Positions 7,251 to 13,674 of a stretch of 18,122 bases of DNA are shown here, piece by piece. Under the pieces are notes generated by a model, which saw only the letters and a list, made by a program, of their open reading frames with translations, had not been told where the DNA came from and did not search any database. A program made the position numbers and the translations under genes. Each line of letters starts with the position of its first letter. Positions within the stretch are counted from its first letter, which is position 1. The stretch is from an uncultured Lachnospiraceae bacterium (GTDB lineage: Bacteria; Bacillota_A; Clostridia; Lachnospirales; Lachnospiraceae). Location of the stretch: assembly GCA_910585355.1 (NCBI GenBank), contig CAJUDN010000031.1, positions 1-18,122 of the forward strand, given 5' to 3'.

Positions 7251-8003
7251 ATGGAAGGAACAAAGTGGATTAAGCTGATGAGCACAGCAGAATTCGCAAA
7301 AAAGAAGATCGGATGTGATACGGTCATTATTCCGGTCGGCGCCACAGAGGGTTATGGACCTCACTTGCCAATGGGGTCCGATATTCTGGTCGCACAGAAA
7401 GTAGCGGAAATGACAGCGGAAAAGGTCAATGCAATGATTGGGCCCTCTCTGGAAGTGGGAGAATCCTATTCTCTGGGAAATTTTCCGGGAACCATATGTA
7501 TCTGCCCGGAGACATGGACACTGGTTTTTCAGGATATTATGGAATCTCTGATTAAATGGGGATTTAAGAATTTCATGATTATTAACGGTCATGCGGGAAA
7601 TGTTCCGCTGATTGGCCATGTGATCCGCAAAATGCAGGATGAGTATGGAATCAAGGGAGCCCAGATTGACTGGTGGCGGTTTACACAGGGAAAAGGTACA
7701 GGAATTCTTGAAAACACCGGATGGATGGCGCATGGGCATGCCAGTGAATGCGGTACTTCCGTGCTTCTTTATTTATATCCTGAATATGTGGATATGGAAA
7801 AAGCAGGAAATGCCGGCCCGGCCCGTGAAGGTTTTGTTCGGGATTCCGATATTGTGACCTATGTGCCTTTTGATAAGACGGCTCCAAACGCATTGCTGGG
7901 GGATGCCACCATTGGCACTGCTGAAAAGGGAGAAAAGATTGTAAAGCGGTGTGTGGACAGAATTGTGGAATATATGAAAACAGAGTTTGGAGTTACAGTT
8001 TAA
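7251..8003 (+). CDS. Creatininase-family amidohydrolase
   Basis: 250-aa member of the creatininase/MftE-type metal-dependent amidohydrolase family, whose members hydrolyse (often cyclic) amide bonds. Motifs are PVGATEGYGPHLPMGSD (28-44), with likely ligands E33 and D44; INGHAGN (111-117) with H114; and HGHASECGTS (161-170) with E166. The family normally has His two residues after the first Glu (E.HGPHLP); here it is Tyr35, so one second-metal ligand seems missing. Length is normal. ATG 7251 has AAGGAGG 8 nt upstream. It is followed after 17 nt by a Nit-type amidase, suggesting two successive C-N bond cleavages. Creatinine as substrate is only one possibility. Confidence 0.88.
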   Translation: MEGTKWIKLMSTAEFAKKKIGCDTVIIPVGATEGYGPHLPMGSDILVAQKVAEMTAEKVNAMIGPSLEVGESYSLGNFPGTICICPETWTLVFQDIMESLIKWGFKNFMIINGHAGNVPLIGHVIRKMQDEYGIKGAQIDWWRFTQGKGTGILENTGWMAHGHASECGTSVLLYLYPEYVDMEKAGNAGPAREGFVRDSDIVTYVPFDKTAPNALLGDATIGTAEKGEKIVKRCVDRIVEYMKTEFGVTV

Positions 8004-8020
8004 ATGCTAAGGAGGTTAAT

Positions 8021-8857
8021 ATGAAACAGAATTATCTTGCAGGTGTGGTTCAGCTGGACCCGAGAGAAAATTATGAGGAGAATTTAAAGGCAGCAAAGGA
8101 GCTGATTGAAATGGGAGCGGCCCGCGGGGCGAAGCTTCTGATTCTGCCGGAAGTGTGGACTTATCAGGGTCCTACCCCTATTGAGTACGCGGAGGATATT
8201 CCCGGCGGAAAATGTTTCGAATTGCTGTCCCGCTTGGCTGCGAAACATAAAATCTGGATTCATGGCGGCAGCATCACTGAGCGGATTCCGGGAGATTCTG
8301 TAAAAACATATAACACCACCATGATTCTTACGCCGGAAGGAACACTCGCCGCCAAATACAGAAAGGTGCATACCTTTGACGTAGATGTGGAAGGTGCGGG
8401 CTCTTACCGTGAGTCTGACCGTAAGAGAGCAGGGGAAGAAGTCGGTACATGCGATATGGGAGATATGGGAAAGCTGGGACTTTCTATCTGTTATGATGTG
8501 CGTTTTCCGGAGCTGTTCCGCCTTCAGGCTCTGGAAGGTGCTGATATCCTGACACTGCCGGCTGCTTTTCTTCTTATGACAGGAAAAGATCATTGGGAGC
8601 CGCTGATACGCGCCCGCGCCATTGAAAACGGGTGTTATATGCTGGCATGCGGACAGTGTGGCAAAAAGCCCAATGCCCATATGTACGGGCATTCCATGAT
8701 TGTTGACCCATGGGGACGGGTAATTGCCATGATGGGCGAGGAACCTGGTGTGGCGATTGCTGAAATTGACTTTTCCTATCTGGAAAAAGCAAGGAACCAG
8801 CTTTACACGCTAAAGAACCGGAAGGAGAATGTGTATACCTTGAAAAAGGCATATTAG
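8021..8857 (+). CDS. Carbon-nitrogen hydrolase of the nitrilase superfamily (Nit-type amidase)
   Basis: 278-aa cytoplasmic amidase. The Glu-Lys-Cys triad is visible: E44 in LPEVW, K115 in YRKVHTFD and C157 in GLSICYDVRFPELFR. The VHTFDVDVEGAGSYRESD, PAAFLLMTGKDHWE and YGHSMIVDPWG segments match the Nit1/Nit2 and deaminated-glutathione amidase branch rather than true nitrilases. The start is ATG 8021 with AAGGAGG 5 nt upstream; the frame is open from 7949, but that part overlaps the creatininase gene and is not family-like. Likely activity is hydrolysis of a terminal amide or N-carbamoyl bond to release ammonia; the precise substrate is unknown. Confidence 0.92.
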   Translation: MKQNYLAGVVQLDPRENYEENLKAAKELIEMGAARGAKLLILPEVWTYQGPTPIEYAEDIPGGKCFELLSRLAAKHKIWIHGGSITERIPGDSVKTYNTTMILTPEGTLAAKYRKVHTFDVDVEGAGSYRESDRKRAGEEVGTCDMGDMGKLGLSICYDVRFPELFRLQALEGADILTLPAAFLLMTGKDHWEPLIRARAIENGCYMLACGQCGKKPNAHMYGHSMIVDPWGRVIAMMGEEPGVAIAEIDFSYLEKARNQLYTLKNRKENVYTLKKAY

Positions 8858-8883
8858 AGCAAAACCGTAAGGGAGGTTTTGCT
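8858..8883 (+). other. Inverted repeat right after the nitrilase stop, touching the gntR promoter
   Basis: AGCAAAACC (8858-8866) and GGTTTTGCT (8875-8883) are perfect 9-bp arms around GTAAGGGA. It starts at the first base after the stop codon and ends on the first base of a TTGACA -35. No clear U-run follows, so it is either a weak 3'-end hairpin or a DNA operator. Confidence 0.5.
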
Positions 8884-8912
8884 TGACATAAACGGAAAAT
8901 ACGTTGTAAGAT
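8883..8912 (+). promoter_or_regulatory. Candidate sigma-A promoter for the GntR gene
   Basis: TTGACA (8883-8888), an 18-nt spacer and TAAGAT (8907-8912); a shifted GATAAT also overlaps. The predicted start is near 8919, about 68 nt before the chosen ATG. Confidence 0.5.
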
Positions 8913-8986
8913 AATTAATAGACTTGCTGGGAATCATTTCCAACAGGGATTTTAAGTACTTTGAGGAAGGAATTCTGGGAAAGAGA

Positions 8987-9679
8987 ATGGCGGTAAGAGG
9001 AGCGGATGTGTACGGCATCCTTAAAAATAAAATCGTAAGTCTGGAATTCTATCCAGGTGAGATGCTCAAGGAGTCTTTCCTGGCGGAACAGCTTTATGTC
9101 AGCAGAACCCCCGTGAGGGAAGCACTGATTCTCCTGGCGAATGAAAAGCTGGTGGAAATCTACCCACAGCGGGGGACCTACGTTTCCAAAATTGATATAG
9201 AATATGTACGTCAGCTAATGAAAATGCGGCATGTGATCGAACTGGATATTTTCCTTGAACTGTGTAGGAAAAAACCGCAGATTCAGAAGAATTTTATTGA
9301 AAATATGTTTTCCCTTTCGCTGGCAATTCAGGATAAGAATATTGCGGACTATCTGAGAATTGACGGCGAGTTTCACCGAATGCTCTTTTCCTGCGCCGGA
9401 TATCCGGTCATCTGGGATAAGCTATGCCGGTCTCATAATACCCGGTACAGACTTTTGGATATTTCATCGTTTAGCGAAAAAATGCAGGATACTTTTGATG
9501 AACACAAGAAAATTCTGGAATGCATTGTAAGCGGAGATGAGCAGGGACTTAAAGACACCATGGAACGGCATAATGACCCTAATATTGCCAGGCAAAAAAA
9601 ACTTATGGAGATGTATCCCGATTATTTTGGAAGTCTGGATCCCTCTCAGAATCAACAGCCGGATTTAGCTGTTTTGTGA
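8987..9679 (+). CDS. GntR-family transcriptional regulator, FadR/FCD subgroup
   Basis: 230-aa DNA-binding regulator. The N-terminal winged helix contains LAEQLYVSRTPVREAL (32-47) and the wing YPQRGTYV (59-66). The C-terminal FCD ligand-binding domain carries R81 in MRHVIELD and the usual metal/ligand set D126 and H130 (DGEFH), H173 (DEHKK) and H195 (MERHND). The chosen start is ATG 8987 (GGAAAGAG just upstream, GAGGAAGG further up). A TTG at 8924 opens the same frame 21 codons earlier but has no ribosome site and would lie about 5 nt from the predicted transcript start. FCD regulators commonly control adjacent catabolic genes and respond to a pathway acid, so it probably governs both divergent operons. 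Confidence 0.9.
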   Translation: MAVRGADVYGILKNKIVSLEFYPGEMLKESFLAEQLYVSRTPVREALILLANEKLVEIYPQRGTYVSKIDIEYVRQLMKMRHVIELDIFLELCRKKPQIQKNFIENMFSLSLAIQDKNIADYLRIDGEFHRMLFSCAGYPVIWDKLCRSHNTRYRLLDISSFSEKMQDTFDEHKKILECIVSGDEQGLKDTMERHNDPNIARQKKLMEMYPDYFGSLDPSQNQQPDLAVL

Positions 9680-9695
9680 TAGTAACAGTTTAGCG
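9680..9695 (+). repeat. Copy of TAGTAACAGTT(T/C)AG element after a stop codon
   Basis: The 11-mer TAGTAACAGTT followed by TAG begins one base after the GntR stop. The same 11-mer followed by CAG covers the DAHP synthase stop (17325-17338). Here TAACAG is also mirrored by CTGTTA at 9713-9718. Confidence 0.35.
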
Positions 9696-9738
9696 GGGAC
9701 CCGAACGGTTACCTGTTAGAAAACAGAAAAGAGTGAAC

Positions 9739-9772
9739 AAAGCAGAGAACCTATGGATTTTCTGCTTTTTTT
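9739..9772 (+). terminator. Rho-independent terminator after the GntR gene
   Basis: AAAGCAGA (9739-9746) pairs with TCTGCTTT (9761-9768), with extra CC/GG pairing inside, followed by a run of seven or eight T. It separates the catabolic locus from murC. Confidence 0.8.
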
Positions 9773-9859
9773 ATGATATCATTAACGGGAGTAGCCGGGA
9801 CAAAAAGCGGTCCGGGTTATCAGACATATAGTATTATATGAATCCGAGAGGAGTTACGT

Positions 9860-11242
9860 ATGTATCATATAGATTTTAAAAAGCCAAACCATGTTCACTT
9901 TATCGGTATTGGCGGTATCAGCATGAGCGGTCTGGCAGAGATACTCTTAGAGCGCGGCTTTACAGTTTCCGGTTCTGATTCCCATGAGTCAGAGCTTACA
10001 GAAAAGCTGAAAGCCCATGGAGCAAAGATTTTTTACGGCCAGAGGGCAGAAAATATTATAGAAGGAATTGATGCGGCAGTGTATACGGCAGCGGTTCATG
10101 CTGACAATCCTGAACTTGCGGAGGCTGTGAAACAGGGACTTCCGGTTCTTACCAGAGCTGAGCTTCTCGGACAGATCATGAGAAATTACGGGCAGTCTAT
10201 CGCTGTGGCGGGAACCCATGGTAAGACCACAACCACGTCCATGTTATCGGAAATTCTTATGGATGCGAAATTAGATCCGACTGTTTCTGTCGGCGGAATG
10301 CTGGATGCAATCGGCGGAAATATTCGGGTGGGCGGTTCGGATCTTTTTGTGACGGAGGCCTGCGAGTACACCAACAGCTTCTTATCGTTTTTTCCCACCA
10401 TGGAGATTATTTTGAACGTAGAGGCGGATCATCTTGATTTCTTCAAGGATATTAATGAAATTCGCGATTCTTTCCGGCGGTTTGTGAAGATTCTCCCGGC
10501 GGACGGGGTGCTGATTATCAATAGCGATATTAAAGACTATGAGGAAATCTTTAAAGGAATCCCGTGCCGCGTGATTACCGTGGGGAGCGATGCAAAAAAG
10601 AGCCATTACAGCGCGGCAGATATTGTCTTCGATCATAATGCCTGCGCTTCCTTTACGCTTTTGGTGGATGGAATCGGGAAGGACAAAATTACCCTTGGGG
10701 CGCCCGGCATCCATAACGTATATAATTCCCTGGCGGCCATCGCTGCCGCCCATGAGCTGGGCATTGAAAATGAGCGAATCAGGGCAGGCCTTCTGGCGTT
10801 TTCCGGAACCCACCGCAGATTTGAGAAAAAGGGAGAACTTCGGGGGATAACCATTATTGACGATTACGCCCATCATCCCCAGGAAATTGTGGCAACTCTG
10901 TCAACGGCACAGAATTATCCCCATAGGGAGGTATGGTGCGTCTTCCAGCCCCATACCTACACGAGGACCAGAGCGTTTATGAATGATTTTGCCAGGGCGC
11001 TTTCCATGGCGGATCATGTGGTTCTTGCTGATATCTATCCGGCCAGGGAGACGGATACTTTGGGGATAAGTTCCGGAATGCTTGCAGAAAAAATAGCAGC
11101 CCTGGGCACAGACAGCCATTATTTCCCGGGTTTTGAAGAAATTGAAAAATTTCTTTTGGAAAAATGTGTCAACGGCGATTTGTTGATAACTATGGGGGCC
11201 GGAGATATTGTAAAAGTAGGGGAAAAGCTGTTGGGACAGTAA
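9860..11242 (+). CDS. murC: UDP-N-acetylmuramate--L-alanine ligase
   Basis: 460-aa cytoplasmic ligase that adds L-alanine to UDP-MurNAc with ATP, the first amino-acid step of peptidoglycan precursor synthesis. Mur-ligase order is complete: Rossmann-type GIGGISMSGLAEILL (16-30), ATP loop GTHGKTTTT (118-126), EACEYTNSF, NVEADHLDFF, HNVYNSLAAIAAAHELG, FSGTHRRFE and DDYAHHP near the C-terminal domain, then FQPHTYTRT. Length is standard. ATG 9860 has AGGAG 6 nt upstream. It appears to be a single-gene unit between two terminators; I could not identify a convincing -35/-10 pair upstream. Confidence 0.97.
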   Translation: MYHIDFKKPNHVHFIGIGGISMSGLAEILLERGFTVSGSDSHESELTEKLKAHGAKIFYGQRAENIIEGIDAAVYTAAVHADNPELAEAVKQGLPVLTRAELLGQIMRNYGQSIAVAGTHGKTTTTSMLSEILMDAKLDPTVSVGGMLDAIGGNIRVGGSDLFVTEACEYTNSFLSFFPTMEIILNVEADHLDFFKDINEIRDSFRRFVKILPADGVLIINSDIKDYEEIFKGIPCRVITVGSDAKKSHYSAADIVFDHNACASFTLLVDGIGKDKITLGAPGIHNVYNSLAAIAAAHELGIENERIRAGLLAFSGTHRRFEKKGELRGITIIDDYAHHPQEIVATLSTAQNYPHREVWCVFQPHTYTRTRAFMNDFARALSMADHVVLADIYPARETDTLGISSGMLAEKIAALGTDSHYFPGFEEIEKFLLEKCVNGDLLITMGAGDIVKVGEKLLGQ

Positions 11243-11243
11243 G

Positions 11244-11261
11244 TTATCCACATTATCCACA
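11244..11261 (+). promoter_or_regulatory. Tandem pair of perfect DnaA boxes, immediately after murC
   Basis: TTATCCACA at 11244-11252 and again at 11253-11261, with no spacer. Weaker matches follow at 11275-11283 (TTATCCGGC) and on the other strand at 11292-11300. Confidence 0.75.
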
Positions 11262-11303
11262 TAGTTTTCAACAGTTATCCGGCGAAAACTATGTGGATTT
11301 TTT
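11255..11303 (+). terminator. murC terminator with a 15-bp stem
   Basis: ATCCACATAGTTTTC (11255-11269) and GAAAACTATGTGGAT (11284-11298) are perfectly complementary around a 14-nt loop, followed by six T (11298-11303). The left arm begins inside a DnaA box. Confidence 0.85.
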
Positions 11304-11399
11304 GATTAACATAACTGAAATCCAATAATTGGGAAAAACCCTGGAAATGAAAGGCATTCGACAGGATTCGCGGTGGTTTTCCCCTCTTATGTCACATAT

Positions 11400-11443
11400 T
11401 TATCCTCGTTATCCACATTATCCACAATAAGAATTGTGGATAA
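11400..11443. promoter_or_regulatory. DnaA-box cluster upstream of the helicase-loader operon
   Basis: TTATCCTCG (11400-11408, 7 of 9), perfect TTATCCACA at 11409-11417 and 11418-11426, all at 9-bp steps, then a perfect inverted box TGTGGATAA at 11435-11443. It lies about 45-90 bp upstream of the predicted operon transcription start. Confidence 0.8.
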
Positions 11444-11472
11444 TTCCGGCTATTTTATTTTCTGGAAACCTG

Positions 11473-11481
11473 TGTTATTAT
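11473..11481 (+). promoter_or_regulatory. Extended -10 promoter candidate for the dnaD-dnaC pair
   Basis: TGT followed by TATTAT (11476-11481) is an extended -10 element. The -35 position (TTTTAT, 11453-11458) is poor, so an activator such as DnaA bound at 11400-11443 could matter; that is inference. Confidence 0.4.
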
Positions 11482-11512
11482 GGGGACAGGAAGGAAGTCA
11501 AGGTGAGGAAAG

Positions 11513-12553
11513 ATGAATCTGGGGCTGAAAAACAGGATGTCCGTCTGCGTGACAGCGGTATCAAACGAATTTATTGACAATTACATGGCGGCAGCCAATG
11601 GGGAATATGTGAAGGTGTTTTTGTATCTTTTGCGTCATGAGGGAGAGGAAATTACTGTTTCTTCCATCGCGGATGCCCTAAATCACACGGATGCCGATGT
11701 GAAGCGGGCGATTGCTTACTGGGGGGATGCCGGAATCCTTCAACAGGAGCGTACAAAGACTGCTGATCCTGTGGAAGCGGCGGCCAGGGAAACTCTGGCA
11801 GCGTCCCAGGCGGAACTGATCGCTCCTGCTCTGGAAATTCCCGAGCCGGGCGACAGCTATGAATGTCTGGAGCGGCTCTCGAAGGACGAAGAGTTTTCGG
11901 CTCTTCTATATGCGGTGCAGCAGTATATGGGAAAAACTTTTACCCAGATTGAGTGCGAAAAATTTGCGTATTTTTACGATGGTCTTAAAATGTCCGCTGA
12001 TCTTTTGGAGTATCTGGCAGAGTATTGTGCGGGCGGCGGCCATGGAAGTATCCGTTATATTGAAAAGGTGGCCTTAAACTGGTATCAGATGGGAATTAAG
12101 ACCAGGGAGGAGGCCAGAGACTATACCCTGCGTTTTTCCAGAGACGTGTCGGCGGTGATGAAGGCCTTTGGCATTGTCAATCGCAATCCCGGTACTGCCG
12201 AACTGGAGTTTATGAGAAAATGGTTCCGGGAGTATGGGTTTGACAGCAGTCTGGTTACAGAGGCCTGTAACAGGACCATAAGGTCCACAGGAACGGCCAG
12301 CTTTCCCTATGCCGATAAAATCTTATCCGGCTGGAGGGAAAGCGGCGTGAGGGTTCTGCGGGATGTGGAGGAGCTGGACAAACGGAGAAAGGTATCTAGG
12401 ACTCAGGGCCAGAGCAGGGAGACAGGAAAGAAAACCGCGTCTCTTAACCGGTTTAAGAATTTTGAGGAGAGATCCTATAACTACGAGGATTATATCTGGG
12501 AAGGGATGAGAAAGCGGCAGCAGAAGGGAGGAACCGGAGATGGCGCTGAGTAA
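11513..12553 (+). CDS. DnaD-domain replication initiation protein
   Basis: 346-aa protein resembling Firmicutes DnaD/DnaB primosome proteins, which remodel DNA at origins and help load the replicative helicase. The N-terminal ~80 residues look like a winged helix (NGEYVKVFLYLLRHEGEEIT...). Two DnaD C-terminal-type helical repeats follow, around residues 130-195 and 215-275, the second ending in the family YxxxILxxW motif (YADKILSGW). The C-terminal tail is basic and polar. ATG 11513 has AGGTGAGG 4 nt upstream. It overlaps the AAA+ loader gene by 14 nt, a strong sign of joint function. Upstream lies a dense DnaA-box cluster. DnaD versus DnaB naming cannot be decided from this alone. Confidence 0.88.
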   Translation: MNLGLKNRMSVCVTAVSNEFIDNYMAAANGEYVKVFLYLLRHEGEEITVSSIADALNHTDADVKRAIAYWGDAGILQQERTKTADPVEAAARETLAASQAELIAPALEIPEPGDSYECLERLSKDEEFSALLYAVQQYMGKTFTQIECEKFAYFYDGLKMSADLLEYLAEYCAGGGHGSIRYIEKVALNWYQMGIKTREEARDYTLRFSRDVSAVMKAFGIVNRNPGTAELEFMRKWFREYGFDSSLVTEACNRTIRSTGTASFPYADKILSGWRESGVRVLRDVEELDKRRKVSRTQGQSRETGKKTASLNRFKNFEERSYNYEDYIWEGMRKRQQKGGTGDGAE

Positions 12554-13538
12554 TTCACAGTTTGACGCGATTATGCGGGTGTACAATAAACGCCAGTTCC
12601 AGAACAAACGGGAGCAGGATAAAAGAATCCGGGAAATCTATGAAAAAATTCCGCAGATTGAGGCTTTAAATGACGAGATTGCCGCGGCCATGGCTGAGGC
12701 GGGAAGAAAGAATCTGATGGGCGATACAGAAAGCGCCAGGGCGCTGAAAGAGGAGGCTGCTCTATTAAGAAAACAGAGAATTCAGTATCTGGAGCGGAAC
12801 GGGTATCCAAAAAATTATATGGACATGCAGTATCATTGCGGCCTCTGTAAGGATACGGGACGGGTGGATGGAAGAAAATGCCGCTGCTTTAAGCAGATGG
12901 AAATTGAAGTCTTATATGATCAGTCCAATATCAGGGAAATACTGGAAAGGGAGAATTTTGACACCCTATCCATGGCATATTATGACAGAGAGAAGATCGA
13001 TGAAAAAAGTAAAATGACCGTCTATGATTATATGTCTGTGGTCATTGAGGAATGCAGAACGTTTGTGGACCGCTTCGGAGAGGAAAAGGGAAGCATTCTG
13101 TTCACAGGGAATACAGGATGCGGAAAGACCTTTTTAAGCAACTGTATTGCCAGAGAGCTGATACAAAAGTGCTGCTCGGTTATATATCTGACGGCTACGG
13201 ATATGTTTGATATTTTCTCAGAGAGCCGGTTTAACGGCAGAGACGAGGAGGAAGCAAAGGACAGAGCCGCCTATATTTTAGAATGTGATCTGCTGATTGT
13301 GGACGATTTGGGCACAGAGCTCATTAATACCTTCACGGCGTCCCAGCTTTTTTACTGTATCAATGAGCGTCTGAACAGGAAGAAAGGTACCATCATTTCT
13401 ACTAACCTGAGCCTGAACAGGATGCGTGATGAATTTACGGAGCGCGTCACTTCCCGGATTATGAGCCAGTATAAGATTCTTCCGCTTTTGGGCGAGGACT
13501 TAAGGCTTGTGAAAAAGGGCTTCGGGAAACCGGGTTGA
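12540..13538 (+). CDS. DnaC/DnaI-type replicative helicase loader (AAA+ ATPase)
   Basis: 332-aa ATPase that delivers the replicative helicase to origin DNA. An N-terminal helical, probably helicase-binding, segment is followed by a four-cysteine zinc-type motif, C100-x2-C103-x10-C114-x-C116, as in DnaI. The AAA+ core has Walker A GNTGCGKT (190-197), Walker B LLIVDD (251-256) and a sensor-like ISTNLS segment, with arginine-rich VTSRIM near the end. ATG 12540 has AAGGGAGG 8 nt upstream and lies inside the end of the DnaD-type gene. Its stop codon overlaps the -35 of the prs promoter. Confidence 0.92.
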   Translation: MALSNSQFDAIMRVYNKRQFQNKREQDKRIREIYEKIPQIEALNDEIAAAMAEAGRKNLMGDTESARALKEEAALLRKQRIQYLERNGYPKNYMDMQYHCGLCKDTGRVDGRKCRCFKQMEIEVLYDQSNIREILERENFDTLSMAYYDREKIDEKSKMTVYDYMSVVIEECRTFVDRFGEEKGSILFTGNTGCGKTFLSNCIARELIQKCCSVIYLTATDMFDIFSESRFNGRDEEEAKDRAAYILECDLLIVDDLGTELINTFTASQLFYCINERLNRKKGTIISTNLSLNRMRDEFTERVTSRIMSQYKILPLLGEDLRLVKKGFGKPG

Positions 13539-13563
13539 CTTGGCAGATGGAAGGTGTTATAAA
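13535..13563 (+). promoter_or_regulatory. Strong sigma-A promoter for prs
   Basis: TTGACT (13535-13540), a 17-nt spacer and TATAAA (13558-13563), with TGT before it making an extended -10. The -35 contains the TGA stop of the preceding gene. The predicted start is near 13570, leaving a leader of about 105 nt. Confidence 0.6.
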
Positions 13564-13674
13564 GGTAATGAAAGCGGCAGTGGCAACCCAATAAGTACTC
13601 TCGGAAACTTTATCTGCACCCGCCTTTTCGGCCGGTTTTCCGGGGGCGCTCTTAATGCGATATGGAGGAAGAAT

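Noticed and set aside
8924..8986. TTG start giving 21 extra residues on the GntR regulator
   Set aside because: No ribosome site precedes it, it sits almost at the predicted transcript start, and the family N-terminus fits ATG 8987.
9829..9838. TAGTATTATA upstream of murC, identical to ten bases of the 7108-7120 palindrome on the other strand
   Set aside because: Both copies coincide with TATTAT-type -10 sequences, so the match is probably promoter composition; the full palindrome is not kept.
11244..11512. Chromosomal origin (oriC)
   Set aside because: DnaA boxes are dense, but dnaA, dnaN and rpmH are absent and no clear AT-rich unwinding tract with DnaA-trio repeats was seen. A DnaA-regulatory site is the safer reading.
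13570..13674. Known riboswitch (PRPP, purine, ZTP or cobalamin type) in the prs leader
   Set aside because: Scattered short matches such as GGCAACCC occur, but no class consensus or terminator was recognisable by eye.
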